Of a DNA stretch of 64,000 nt, positions 55,942 through 64,000 are shown piece by piece. Source of the stretch: Gammaproteobacteria bacterium TMED78 (lineage in GTDB: Bacteria; Pseudomonadota; Gammaproteobacteria; Steroidobacterales; Rariloculaceae). The stretch is from NCBI GenBank assembly GCA_002171615.1, contig NHEF01000014.1:166016-230015 (forward strand), written 5' to 3'. A program made the translations under genes and the position numbers. The first letter of the stretch is position 1. Every line of letters begins with the position of its first letter. Under the pieces are notes generated by a model. That model saw only the letters and a program-made list of their open reading frames with translations, did no database searches and was not told the DNA's origin.

Positions 55942-56361
55942 ATGGAACTAAAAGGCTCTTCTACAGAAAAAAATTTAAAGGATGCTTTTGCTGGTGAATC
56001 ACAGGCTAATAGAAGATATTTATATTTCGCTTCTAAGGCGGATGTTGAAGGCTACAATGACGTAGCAACAGTTTTTAGATCTACAGCTGAAGGCGAGACA
56101 GGTCATGCCCATGGGCATCTTGAATATCTTGAAGCTGTTGGTGATCCAGCAACAGGTAAACCAATAGGATCAACTGCTAATAATCTCGAAGCTGCTGTTG
56201 CTGGTGAAACTCATGAGTATACTGATATGTATCCAGGAATGGCTAGGACAGCTAGAGATGAGGGCTTTGAGGAAATTGCTGATTGGTTCGAGACTTTAGC
56301 TAAGGCTGAAAGATCTCATGCAAATAGATTTCAAAAAGCATTAGACAGTCTCGATGACTAG
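55942..56361 (+). CDS. Rubrerythrin (diiron domain only)
   Basis: A peroxide-reducing diiron protein. The 139-residue product contains only the ferritin-like four-helix domain; the C-terminal rubredoxin Cys4 domain found in classical rubrerythrin is absent. Diiron ligands are Glu19, Glu52, His55 (EGETGH), Glu89, Glu92, Glu123 and His126 (AERSHANRF). Electrons must come from a partner. The adjacent Fe-S protein and DUF3501 genes are natural candidates. A CGGAG ribosome site lies about 7 bases before the ATG. Confidence 0.92.
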   Translation: MELKGSSTEKNLKDAFAGESQANRRYLYFASKADVEGYNDVATVFRSTAEGETGHAHGHLEYLEAVGDPATGKPIGSTANNLEAAVAGETHEYTDMYPGMARTARDEGFEEIADWFETLAKAERSHANRFQKALDSLDD

Positions 56362-56392
56362 TTAGCATAGTTTATTTTTTAATAAATTTTTT

Positions 56393-57739
56393 ATGAGTTC
56401 TTTAAAGAATCCTCCTAGAGAAGGCAGTTTAGATGCACCTACTCGCAATCCTATAAATTGGGAGGAGGAGGAATTCTTTAATGAGGCAAGCCTCACAGAT
56501 GAATTAGATAGGATTTTTGATATATGTCATGGATGTAGGAGGTGTTTCAATTTATGTAATTCATTTCCAACTTTATTTGATGCAATAGATGATTCTGACA
56601 CAGGTGAAGTTGACTCAGTTCCGAAAGAAGTGTATTGGGATGTTGTAGATAATTGTTATCTTTGTGATATGTGTTACATGTCAAAATGCCCTTATGTTCC
56701 TCCTCATGAATGGGCTGTTGATTTTCCTCATCTGATGCTTAGAGCTAAGTCAAAGAAGTTTAAAGAAGGAAAAACTAAATATAGAGATAAGATACTTTCT
56801 TCAACAGATATGGTAGGAAAGTTTGCTGGTATTCCTATTATAAAGGAATCAGTAAATAGCTTTAACAAATCTAAACTTGGAAGAAAGATTCTCCAGTCAT
56901 CACTTGGTGTTCACGAGAAGGCGCCTGTTCCAAAATATCATTCTGATACTGCCCAAAAAAAACTTGTTAAGAAAATTGAGCAATCTAAGATTCGAGGTGA
57001 AGAATCAATTACAACAAAAGGTAGGATAGTTTTATTTACAACTTGTTATGGTAACTATAACCACCCAAAGATGGTTGAGGATTTAGTGTCAGTTTTTCAG
57101 CATAACTCTATTGAATTAAAACTAGTAGATAAAGAGGTATGCTGTGGTATGCCCAAGTTAGAATTAGGAGATTTAGAGTCAGTAAAGCGAATGAAGGATA
57201 AGAATATAGATAAGCTTTATAATTTAATAGAAGAGGGGTGGGATATAACAGCACCTATTCCGTCTTGTGTTTTGATGTTTAAGCAAGAGTTACCACTTTT
57301 GTTTCCCAAGGATGAGAAGGTTTTAGCGGTTTCAAAAGCTTTTTATGATCCATTTGAGTATTTAATGCTTAGGCATAAAGCTGGAATGCTAGTTACTGAT
57401 TTTGAAAATAGCTTAGGTAAGATAAGTTACCAAGTTCCATGCCATTTAAGAGTTCAAAATATTGGTCTTAAAACTAGAGATTTACTTGAACTAGTTCCAG
57501 ATACTTCTGTAGATGCAATAGAGAGGTGTTCCGGTCACGATGGAACCTATGCTGTTAAAAAGGAGTTTAATGAAGCCTCAAGGAAGATAGCAAAACCAGT
57601 AGTCAGAAGAGTTTCTAATTCAGATTCTGATGAATTTATAAGTGATTGCCCAATGGCAGCTGAGCAAATAGCATCTATTGATAAGGAGATAGAACCAAAA
57701 CACCCAATTCAACTTTTAAGACATGCTTACGGGATTTAA
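56393..57739 (+). CDS. Heterodisulfide-reductase-like Fe-S oxidoreductase
   Basis: A 448-residue cytoplasmic protein with two 4Fe-4S motifs near the N terminus (CHGCRRCFNLC and CYLCDMCYMSKCP), followed by two CCG-type cysteine-rich domains, one with EVCCGMPKLELGD and one with PCHLRV and a variant CSGHDG. This is the HdrD/GlpC-like arrangement. It lies between rubrerythrin and a DUF3501 gene, a neighbourhood seen in other proteobacteria. It probably carries electrons to rubrerythrin; the donor is unknown. Confidence 0.88.
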   Translation: MSSLKNPPREGSLDAPTRNPINWEEEEFFNEASLTDELDRIFDICHGCRRCFNLCNSFPTLFDAIDDSDTGEVDSVPKEVYWDVVDNCYLCDMCYMSKCPYVPPHEWAVDFPHLMLRAKSKKFKEGKTKYRDKILSSTDMVGKFAGIPIIKESVNSFNKSKLGRKILQSSLGVHEKAPVPKYHSDTAQKKLVKKIEQSKIRGEESITTKGRIVLFTTCYGNYNHPKMVEDLVSVFQHNSIELKLVDKEVCCGMPKLELGDLESVKRMKDKNIDKLYNLIEEGWDITAPIPSCVLMFKQELPLLFPKDEKVLAVSKAFYDPFEYLMLRHKAGMLVTDFENSLGKISYQVPCHLRVQNIGLKTRDLLELVPDTSVDAIERCSGHDGTYAVKKEFNEASRKIAKPVVRRVSNSDSDEFISDCPMAAEQIASIDKEIEPKHPIQLLRHAYGI

Positions 57740-57743
57740 TATA

Positions 57744-58325
57744 ATGAAAAAACTAACACCAAAAAATTTAATGAGTTTAGAGGAATATCATAATTGTAGA
57801 AATAATTTTAGAAGAGAAGTTTTAGAACATAAGAAAAATAGGAAAGTATCAATTGGTGTTGATGCTACTCTATATTTTGAAGATAATTTGACAATAAAAT
57901 ATCAAGTACAAGAAGTTCTGCGAATAGAAAAAGTTTTTGAGCTAGATGCGATTGAAGAGGAATTAAGTGCCTATAATCCACTTATACCTGATGGAACTAA
58001 CCTAAAGGCTACTTTTATGATTGAAATACCTGATGTTGATGAAAGACGAAAAAAATTATCCCAGTTTATTGGCATCGAAGATCGTGTTTATGCGTTAATT
58101 GAGGATGAAAAAATTTTTGCAATTCCGGATGAAGATCTTGAAAGAAGCGATGAAGAAAAAACTTCTGCTGTCCATTTTTTAAGATTTGAGTTTGATAAAA
58201 ATACTTTATCCTTGATAAAAAATGGCGCGGCTATAGCTTTTGGCATAGATCATCCCAACTATGAATTCCAAAATAAGACCATCCCACTGTCAGTCCATGA
58301 GTCACTAACGCAAGATTTAGATTAG
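57744..58325 (+). CDS. DUF3501-family protein
   Basis: A 193-residue soluble protein of unknown function. The ATG at 57744 is favoured over an in-frame ATG at 57723 because it begins MKKLTPKNLMSLEEY, follows a GGGA site and avoids overlap with the upstream gene. Conserved-looking blocks: YHNCRNNFRREVLEHKK, YQVQEVLRIEK, YNPLIPDGTNLKATFMIE and VHFLRFEF. It forms an operon with rubrerythrin and the Fe-S protein and is the third member of this conserved trio. Confidence 0.82.
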   Translation: MKKLTPKNLMSLEEYHNCRNNFRREVLEHKKNRKVSIGVDATLYFEDNLTIKYQVQEVLRIEKVFELDAIEEELSAYNPLIPDGTNLKATFMIEIPDVDERRKKLSQFIGIEDRVYALIEDEKIFAIPDEDLERSDEEKTSAVHFLRFEFDKNTLSLIKNGAAIAFGIDHPNYEFQNKTIPLSVHESLTQDLD

Positions 58326-58398
58326 ATATCTTCTTTATTTAATTTTTAGTTTGTTTTTTCTTCTTGGGCTAATCAGCTATTTTGATTAAAATCAAATA

Positions 58399-60285
58399 AT
58401 GAGTAAGAATTACCTCGCAACTGATATTGAAGTTTTAACTGGGTTAGATCCTGTCCGTAGACGGCCAGGTATGTATACCGATACTACTCGCCCTAATCAT
58501 CTAGCTCATGAGGTTATTGATAATAGTGTGGATGAAGCTATCGAAGGCCATGCAAAATCAATAAAGGTAAGGATATATAAAGATGGATCACTTGAGGTTG
58601 CTGATGATGGTAGAGGAATGCCAGTAGATATGCATCCGAAAGAAAAAATATCAGGTGTTGAGTTAATTTTGACCAAGTTACATGCCGGCGCTAAATTTTC
58701 TGAAAATAATTATCAATTTTCTGGAGGACTTCACGGTGTTGGAGTTTCTGTTGTCAATGCCTTATCAAAAAATTTAGAGATTTGGGTAAAAAGAGGTGGC
58801 AAAGAGCATAACCAGAGCTATGTTAATGGCAAGCCTCGAGGTAAGCTGGAAGTCATTGGTAAAATTGGAAAAAACAACACCGGTACAGCTATTCGATTTT
58901 GGCCTAATCCAGATTATTTTGACAACTCTTCATTTTCTTTGAGTAATTTAAAACACAATTTAAGAGCCAAAGCAGTTTTATGTCCTGGACTAAATGTTTC
59001 TTTAAAATCAGAGAGCCCAGAGTTTAATGAAAGTTGGATTTATCAAGCAGGTCTTAAAGATTATTTAAATGAATCTTTAAAAGAATCTATATGTTTGCCT
59101 CAAGAACCCATATCAGGTTCATTTACAGGAAAGAGAGAAACAGCTGAGTGGTCCTTGGTATGGCATAAAGAGGGGCAAGGCTTAGTAAGTGAGAGCTATG
59201 TTAATTTAATTCCAACACTCCAGGGAGGAACACATGTCAATGGCTTAAGGACTGGTGTCACGGAGGCCATAAGAGATTTTTGTGATGTTAAAAGTTTATT
59301 ACCTAGAGGGTTAAAAATATCTCCAGAAGATGTTTGGGAGGGCGTTTCTTTTGTTCTTTCAGTGAAGATGATAGATCCTCAGTTTTCAGGGCAAACAAAA
59401 GAAAGATTAAGCTCAAGAGAATGTGCTAGTTTTATGACAAATATCACTAAGGAATCTTTTGCCTTATGGTTAAATCAAAACCAAATATCAGGAGAGGAGA
59501 TAGCTCAATTAGTGATTGAGAGAGCACAAGTTAGAGTTAAGAATAGTAAGAAGGTTACTAGGAAGAAGATAACTTCAGGTCCCGCATTACCTGGAAAGTT
59601 ATCAGATTGTTCAAGCCAAGACGCAAAGTTTACTGAATTATTCTTAGTTGAGGGAGATTCTGCAGGTGGATCTGCCAAGCAAGCAAGAAATAGAGAAAAC
59701 CAAGCAGTTATGCCATTGAGAGGTAAAATTCTTAATACTTGGGAGCTTGACTCAAATAGTATTTTAAGCTCCCAAGAAGTTCATGATATTAGTGTAGCCT
59801 TAGGCGTTGATCCAGGCTCGAGTAAATTAAATAATCTTAGATATCATAAAATTTGTGTTCTAGCAGATGCTGATTCAGATGGTTTACATATAGCTACTCT
59901 TTTATGCGCGCTTTTTCTAAAACATTTTAAGCCCCTTGTTTCTAATGGTCATATATATATAGCTATGCCACCCCTGTATAGAATTGATATAGGCAAAGAA
60001 GTTTTTTATGCTTTGGATAATGCAGAAAGAGCTATGATTTTAGATCGCATAGATGCTGAGGGAAAGAAAGGTAAGCTATCTGTTACTAGATTTAAGGGAT
60101 TGGGCGAAATGAATCCATTACAACTAAGAGAAACAACAATGGCTCCTGATACTAGAAGACTTATCCAGCTGACTATTGATGATACCGGCGAAGAGCAAAA
60201 AATAATTGATATGTTGCTTGCAAAGAAGAGGGCGGCAGATAGAAGAGCATGGCTTGAGGAAAAAGGGAATCTAGCCAATACATGA
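58399..60285 (+). CDS. parE: DNA topoisomerase IV subunit B
   Basis: ATPase subunit of topoisomerase IV, needed to separate daughter chromosomes. The 628-residue protein has the GHKL site (EVIDNSVDEA, DGRGMPVD, GLHGVGVSVVNAL) and the Toprim region (LVEGDSAGGSAKQARNR, PLRGKILN, DADSDGLHI). Length and the lack of the GyrB insert favour ParE, and parC follows by 20 bases. A palindrome TTGATT-AA-AATCAA (58382-58395) lies just before the ATG and no clear ribosome site is present. Confidence 0.95.
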   Translation: MSKNYLATDIEVLTGLDPVRRRPGMYTDTTRPNHLAHEVIDNSVDEAIEGHAKSIKVRIYKDGSLEVADDGRGMPVDMHPKEKISGVELILTKLHAGAKFSENNYQFSGGLHGVGVSVVNALSKNLEIWVKRGGKEHNQSYVNGKPRGKLEVIGKIGKNNTGTAIRFWPNPDYFDNSSFSLSNLKHNLRAKAVLCPGLNVSLKSESPEFNESWIYQAGLKDYLNESLKESICLPQEPISGSFTGKRETAEWSLVWHKEGQGLVSESYVNLIPTLQGGTHVNGLRTGVTEAIRDFCDVKSLLPRGLKISPEDVWEGVSFVLSVKMIDPQFSGQTKERLSSRECASFMTNITKESFALWLNQNQISGEEIAQLVIERAQVRVKNSKKVTRKKITSGPALPGKLSDCSSQDAKFTELFLVEGDSAGGSAKQARNRENQAVMPLRGKILNTWELDSNSILSSQEVHDISVALGVDPGSSKLNNLRYHKICVLADADSDGLHIATLLCALFLKHFKPLVSNGHIYIAMPPLYRIDIGKEVFYALDNAERAMILDRIDAEGKKGKLSVTRFKGLGEMNPLQLRETTMAPDTRRLIQLTIDDTGEEQKIIDMLLAKKRAADRRAWLEEKGNLANT

Positions 60286-60305
60286 TTGTTAAAATATAGG
60301 TAGAG

Positions 60306-62546
60306 ATGATAATGAAAGAGCAAGAGCTAAATTTTGAAGGTATAGAACAAGTTCCAATTTCAGCTTTTACTGAGAAGGCTTACATGGATTATTCGATGTA
60401 TGTTGTTCTTGATAGAGCTCTTCCATTTATAGGGGATGGACTTAAGCCGGTTCAAAGAAGGATCATTTTTGCCATGAGTGGCTTAGGCTTATCTTTTTCA
60501 TCTAAACCGAAAAAATCAGCAAGAACCATAGGTGATGTAATAGGCAAATTTCATCCACACGGAGACTCAGCTAGTTATGAGGCTATGGTTAATATGGCAC
60601 AGCCTTTTGGTTACAGGTATCCAATTATTGATGGTCATGGAAATTGGGGCTCGCAAGATGATCCTAAGTCATTTGCAGCTATGAGGTATACAGAGGCAAG
60701 ATTAGCTAAATATGCTCAAACTTTATTAGAAGAGATTAATCTTGGAACTGTAGAGTGGGGTCAAAATTTTGATGGTACTTTACAAGAGCCAAAAACTTTA
60801 CCTTCTAAGTTACCTAATTTACTTTTAAATGGAGTGAGTGGAATTGCTGTGGGTATGTCAACCGACATACCTCCTCACAATTTAAGAGAAGTTAATTCTG
60901 CTCTAATTAGACTTATTGATAATCCAGATATGACTACAGGCCAGATATTAAAAAATATAAAAGGTCCTGATTTTCCATCTGGTGGTGAGATTATTTCTTC
61001 TAAAAAAGAATTATTAGATATCTATAAGAAGGGATCAGGTATTTTAAGGGTAAGGGCCAAGTATCAAATCTATGAGAATGAGATTATTATCACAGAGCTG
61101 CCTCATCAAATCTCTGGAGCAAAGATTCTCGAGCAAATTGCCGCACAAATGAGAGCTAAAAAACTACCTATGCTAGATGATTTGAGAGATGAGTCAGATC
61201 ATGAATCTCCAACAAGGCTAGTACTATCTCCAAAATCGAATAGAGTTGATTTGGCTTTATTAATGAACCATCTTTTTGCTACAACAGATTTAGAGAAGTC
61301 TGTAAGAATGAATTTTAATATTATTGGTATTGATGGAAAGCCTAAAGTTTTTAGTTTAAAAGCACTCCTAGAAGAGTGGCTAGTATTCAGAACTACAACA
61401 GTTAAAAATAGAATAGGGAATAGATTAGAGCAGGTAACAGAAAGATTACATATATTAGAAGGACTATTGATTGCTTATTTGAATATAGATGAAGTAATAG
61501 CAATTATTAGAAAAGAAGATGAGCCAAAAGAAAAATTAATTAAACGTTTTAAAATTACTGAAATTCAAGCTAATTCTATACTCGACTTAAAATTAAGATT
61601 CTTAGCAAAATTAGAAGAAATAAAGATAAAAACGGAAATACAAGAGTTAAGTGATGAAAGATTACAATTGGAAAAGATTCTAGAATCAAAGTTAAAAATT
61701 AATACACTAATTAAAGATGAGTTAATTAGTTTGGCTGAATTACACGGTGATAATAGAAGAACAGAGCTTATAGAGCGAGAAGCAGCACAAGCAATAGATG
61801 AATCTAAACTTGTTTCAAATGAGCCAGTAACCATAATTTTATCTAAGAATGGCTTGGTAAGGTCAGCGAAAGGTCATGACGTAGATTTAGATAAATTAAC
61901 CTATAGACAAAATGATAGCTTTCTATCAAGCGCATTAGGTAGGAGTAATCAAATTGTAGTTTTTATGGATAATAAAGGAAAGGCATATAGCATACTCTCG
62001 CATAAACTACCTTCTGCAAGGGGGCAAGGAGAGCCAATTGCAAGTCGCTTTAAGTTGGAAGATGGGGCGTCATTTAAATCTATGTTCTTTGGAAAAGAAA
62101 CTGATAAGTGGTTAGTTACCTCCTCTGCTGGATACGGCTTTATTATTTCACTTAATTCTCTTTACTCTAGAAATAAATCTGGAAAGGCTATACTGAATCT
62201 CCCAAAAAACTCTGAGGTCATTCCAGCAAAGCCTATTGGGGAGAAGGGTAAATATATTGCTGCTGTATCTAGCGATGGCAGGCTTTTGTTATTTGAAATT
62301 GAAGATTTCCCTGAATTGAGTAGAGGTAAAGGGAATAAAATTTTATCCCTACCTAAAAAGACTAACGCATATATGACTAGTGTTTGTGCTCTATCTAAAG
62401 AAGATTCTTTAATTGTTGTTTCTGGTGATAGAAAGAAGATTATTAAACCAGCTGAACTTTCTAATTTTATAGGGAAAAGGGGTCAGAGAGGTAATCTTGT
62501 TGGCAGAAACTGGAAAAAAATAGATACATTAATACCTAAGAGTTAA
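60306..62546 (+). CDS. parC: DNA topoisomerase IV subunit A
   Basis: DNA-cleaving subunit of topoisomerase IV. The 746-residue protein has [29 protein letters not shown], the catalytic Tyr in [10 protein letters not shown] and, in the quinolone-determining region, [15 protein letters not shown] with the wild-type Ser and Glu at positions matching E. coli Ser80 and Glu84. The C-terminal domain has degenerate pinwheel repeats. Two ATGs (60306 and 60312) are possible starts. Confidence 0.95.
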   Translation: MIMKEQELNFEGIEQVPISAFTEKAYMDYSMYVVLDRALPFIGDGLKPVQRRIIFAMSGLGLSFSSKPKKSARTIGDVIGKFHPHGDSASYEAMVNMAQPFGYRYPIIDGHGNWGSQDDPKSFAAMRYTEARLAKYAQTLLEEINLGTVEWGQNFDGTLQEPKTLPSKLPNLLLNGVSGIAVGMSTDIPPHNLREVNSALIRLIDNPDMTTGQILKNIKGPDFPSGGEIISSKKELLDIYKKGSGILRVRAKYQIYENEIIITELPHQISGAKILEQIAAQMRAKKLPMLDDLRDESDHESPTRLVLSPKSNRVDLALLMNHLFATTDLEKSVRMNFNIIGIDGKPKVFSLKALLEEWLVFRTTTVKNRIGNRLEQVTERLHILEGLLIAYLNIDEVIAIIRKEDEPKEKLIKRFKITEIQANSILDLKLRFLAKLEEIKIKTEIQELSDERLQLEKILESKLKINTLIKDELISLAELHGDNRRTELIEREAAQAIDESKLVSNEPVTIILSKNGLVRSAKGHDVDLDKLTYRQNDSFLSSALGRSNQIVVFMDNKGKAYSILSHKLPSARGQGEPIASRFKLEDGASFKSMFFGKETDKWLVTSSAGYGFIISLNSLYSRNKSGKAILNLPKNSEVIPAKPIGEKGKYIAAVSSDGRLLLFEIEDFPELSRGKGNKILSLPKKTNAYMTSVCALSKEDSLIVVSGDRKKIIKPAELSNFIGKRGQRGNLVGRNWKKIDTLIPKS

Positions 62547-62575
62547 GTTTTTTTTTAAAACTTTAAAAAAAAGCT
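62545..62575 (+). terminator. Possible AT-rich terminator after parC
   Basis: AAG-TTTTTTTT and AAAAAAAA-GCTT can pair around a 9-base loop, with one bulged G, directly at the parC stop. The stem is almost all A-T, so strength is doubtful; a short T run follows. Confidence 0.25.
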
Positions 62576-62689
62576 TTTATTATTGTCGATAAGGAAGTAC
62601 GATCGATCAAAATATCACTAATCTATTTTAAATCTAACATTTCTAAATTATTTATTTTATTATTTTTATTAATGAAAAAGGAGGTTCAA

Positions 62690-64000
62690 GTGCATAAAAA
62701 TATATTTTTTTCGGCAGTTGTCTCAGCATTATTAGTTTCAATTGCTTCATTTTCATCAATTACTACTGTTCATGCTCAGGGCGCTCAACTTTTAGAAGAA
62801 ATTGTTGTTACAGCTAGAAGGCGTGAGGAAAATCTCTCAGATATTCCGGTTTCAATTACTGCTATTAGTGCAGATGTATTACAAGAAGCCAATGTTTTGG
62901 ATATGTATGACTTATTTGAGAACACGCCGGGTGTTGAATGGCAACAAGCTCAAGATAGACAAGGTAGTAGACCCTCTATGAGAGGTGTTAATACTTTTGC
63001 TCAAGCGCCATCAAGACAGAAAATTTCTTCTTTCTTAGATGGATTGCCTGTTTCAGGGCAACAAGGTGGCATACAATTTTATGGAGTTGATAGAGTTGAA
63101 GTACTTCGTGGACCACAAAGTACAGCTTTTGGGCGTTCAACTTTTGCAGGCGCCATTAATTATGTTTCTAGAAATCCTGGAGAGGAATTAGAAACATCTA
63201 TTACGATGGGTACTAGTAATCTTAAAAGAAATAAAACTGTGCTTTCAGCTTCTGGCCCTATAACTAGCAATAATGTTTTAGATCTAGGCTTTACTTTTGA
63301 TTTTGCTAAAGATAGTTTTAAAGGTAAAGATGAATGGTTCTCAAGTGATGGATATCGTCTGGGTGGAACGGACACTACTTATATGACTACTAAGATAACA
63401 TTCAACTCTAATAATGAAAAAGTTGATGGTTATATTAGACATATTTACAAGGAAATTGATGATGATTCACCTTTAATTCAAGCTCTTGACCCTGCTGCGA
63501 GAACCGCCTGTTCAAATATTCAAGTTGGTTCAGGCATGGCTATCGAACAGTATTTCAAGGGTACATTTAATTGTCCTATGCCTAAATCATTCGCTGGCGG
63601 CTACCCACGTAATCATCATCCTCAAAATGACTTTACAGAGGGTACTAATCAGTATTATTGGGCTAAAGTTTATGATGCTGCAGAACCATCATCTAGAATT
63701 AAGAGAAATAGAATGCAAGGCCAAGTCAATTTTAATTTTGACAATGGTAGTACTATCAGTTTACTAGGTTATACCTCTAAAGATGATTTAAGACGTTGGA
63801 TGGATTCAGATAATACTGCAGTTATACCAACGATTACTACAGCGATGGGAATGACCATGGTTTCAGGAGTAACCTCAATGGCTAACCCAGCTAATGTTAA
63901 TGATTGGTTTGCTGAGGCTCGTTGGACTTCACCAGATGATCAAAGACTTAGATGGCTTGTAGGTGCTTCAAGGTACAGAAACTCTTCAGAAGCTTGGGTT
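62690..64000 (+). CDS. TonB-dependent receptor, N-terminal part (cut by window edge)
   Basis: An outer-membrane receptor open to the end of the window (437 codons seen). GTG at 62690, five bases after AAGGAGG, is the best start; an in-frame ATG at 62672 would put the ribosome site inside the gene. A signal peptide ends near TTVHAQ, then the TonB-box segment LEEIVVTARRREENL, the plug with SMRGVNTFAQ and VEVLRGPQSTAFGRSTFAG, and the first barrel strands. It belongs to the same broad type as the receptor at 36779-39382 but is clearly divergent. Ligand unknown. Confidence 0.92.
   Translation, partial: MHKNIFFSAVVSALLVSIASFSSITTVHAQGAQLLEEIVVTARRREENLSDIPVSITAISADVLQEANVLDMYDLFENTPGVEWQQAQDRQGSRPSMRGVNTFAQAPSRQKISSFLDGLPVSGQQGGIQFYGVDRVEVLRGPQSTAFGRSTFAGAINYVSRNPGEELETSITMGTSNLKRNKTVLSASGPITSNNVLDLGFTFDFAKDSFKGKDEWFSSDGYRLGGTDTTYMTTKITFNSNNEKVDGYIRHIYKEIDDDSPLIQALDPAARTACSNIQVGSGMAIEQYFKGTFNCPMPKSFAGGYPRNHHPQNDFTEGTNQYYWAKVYDAAEPSSRIKRNRMQGQVNFNFDNGSTISLLGYTSKDDLRRWMDSDNTAVIPTITTAMGMTMVSGVTSMANPANVNDWFAEARWTSPDDQRLRWLVGASRYRNSSEAWV

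Noticed and set aside
63486..63767. Open frame on the plus strand inside the right-edge receptor
   Set aside because: It overlaps the TonB-dependent receptor frame, which has a signal peptide, plug motifs and a good ribosome site. This frame has no recognisable domain and is a shadow.

Overview
The window is a dense, AT-rich stretch of bacterial chromosome, roughly one-third G+C by eye, with short intergenic gaps and many overlapping genes. Gene content and order point to a gammaproteobacterium: xerD-dsbC, queA-tgt-yajC-secDF, suhB-trmJ-iscS, ndk-rlmN-rodZ-hisS-yfgM-bamB-der, xseA-guaB-guaA, tadA-mltF-purL and nrdR-ribDEBH-nusB-thiL. From memory, the order resembles the Pseudomonas chromosome with pieces removed (cysE, iscR, canonical iscU, hscBA, fdx, pilF and ispG are not at their usual places). 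Low G+C, compact genes, TonB-dependent receptors and exported DUF6152 proteins suggest a streamlined marine lineage of the SAR86/OM182 kind. The exact clade cannot be fixed from this sequence alone.

Layout. 1-3435: end of xerD, dsbC, then an exported DUF6152 protein and an exported fumarylacetoacetase-fold protein. 3452-3537: tRNA-Leu(CAA). 3583-8932: queuosine genes and the Sec accessory operon. 8944-19435: suhB, trmJ, a reduced Fe-S gene set (iscS, a degenerate IscU-like protein, iscA), ndk, rlmN, rodZ, hisS, yfgM, bamB, der. 19526-20620: a MetX-family acyltransferase resembling serine O-succinyltransferase. 20617-25155: xseA, guaB, guaA; guaA has no ATG/GTG/TTG/CTG start before its catalytic cysteine and probably starts at ATT. 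25160-29387: a tightly packed accessory run inserted between guaA and tadA: a frameshifted gamma-glutamylcyclotransferase-like gene, a SOUL protein, an ArsC-like protein, an unrecognised family, an esterase lipoprotein, a beta-propeller protein and a very short alkyltransferase. 29378-35651: tadA, mltF, an orphan TRAP binding lipoprotein, metY-metX and an SLT-like lipoprotein. 35682-39942 (minus strand): crcB, a TonB-dependent receptor, a strong terminator and a second DUF6152 protein. 40058-49149: dld, a DUF1820 gene, purL, ettA, glyA. 49174-54467: nrdR, the riboflavin operon, nusB, thiL. 54625-58325: xseB-oxyR, divergent from a rubrerythrin/Fe-S protein/DUF3501 operon. 58399-62546: parE-parC. 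62690-64000: the start of another TonB-dependent receptor.

How the genes fit together. Most are housekeeping. The most informative parts are: (i) sulfur amino-acid synthesis, where two MetX-type paralogues of different subfamilies and metY share similar palindromic elements upstream; (ii) the Isc remnant, whose scaffold-like protein has lost most cluster ligands while hscA, hscB and fdx are absent from the locus; (iii) a peroxide-response module with an OxyR-like half-site pair (ATAG-N7-CTAT) between oxyR and rubrerythrin; and (iv) outer-membrane uptake genes linked to DUF6152 proteins. Several genes use unusual start codons (TTG repeatedly, CTG for mltF, ATT or ATA for guaA).
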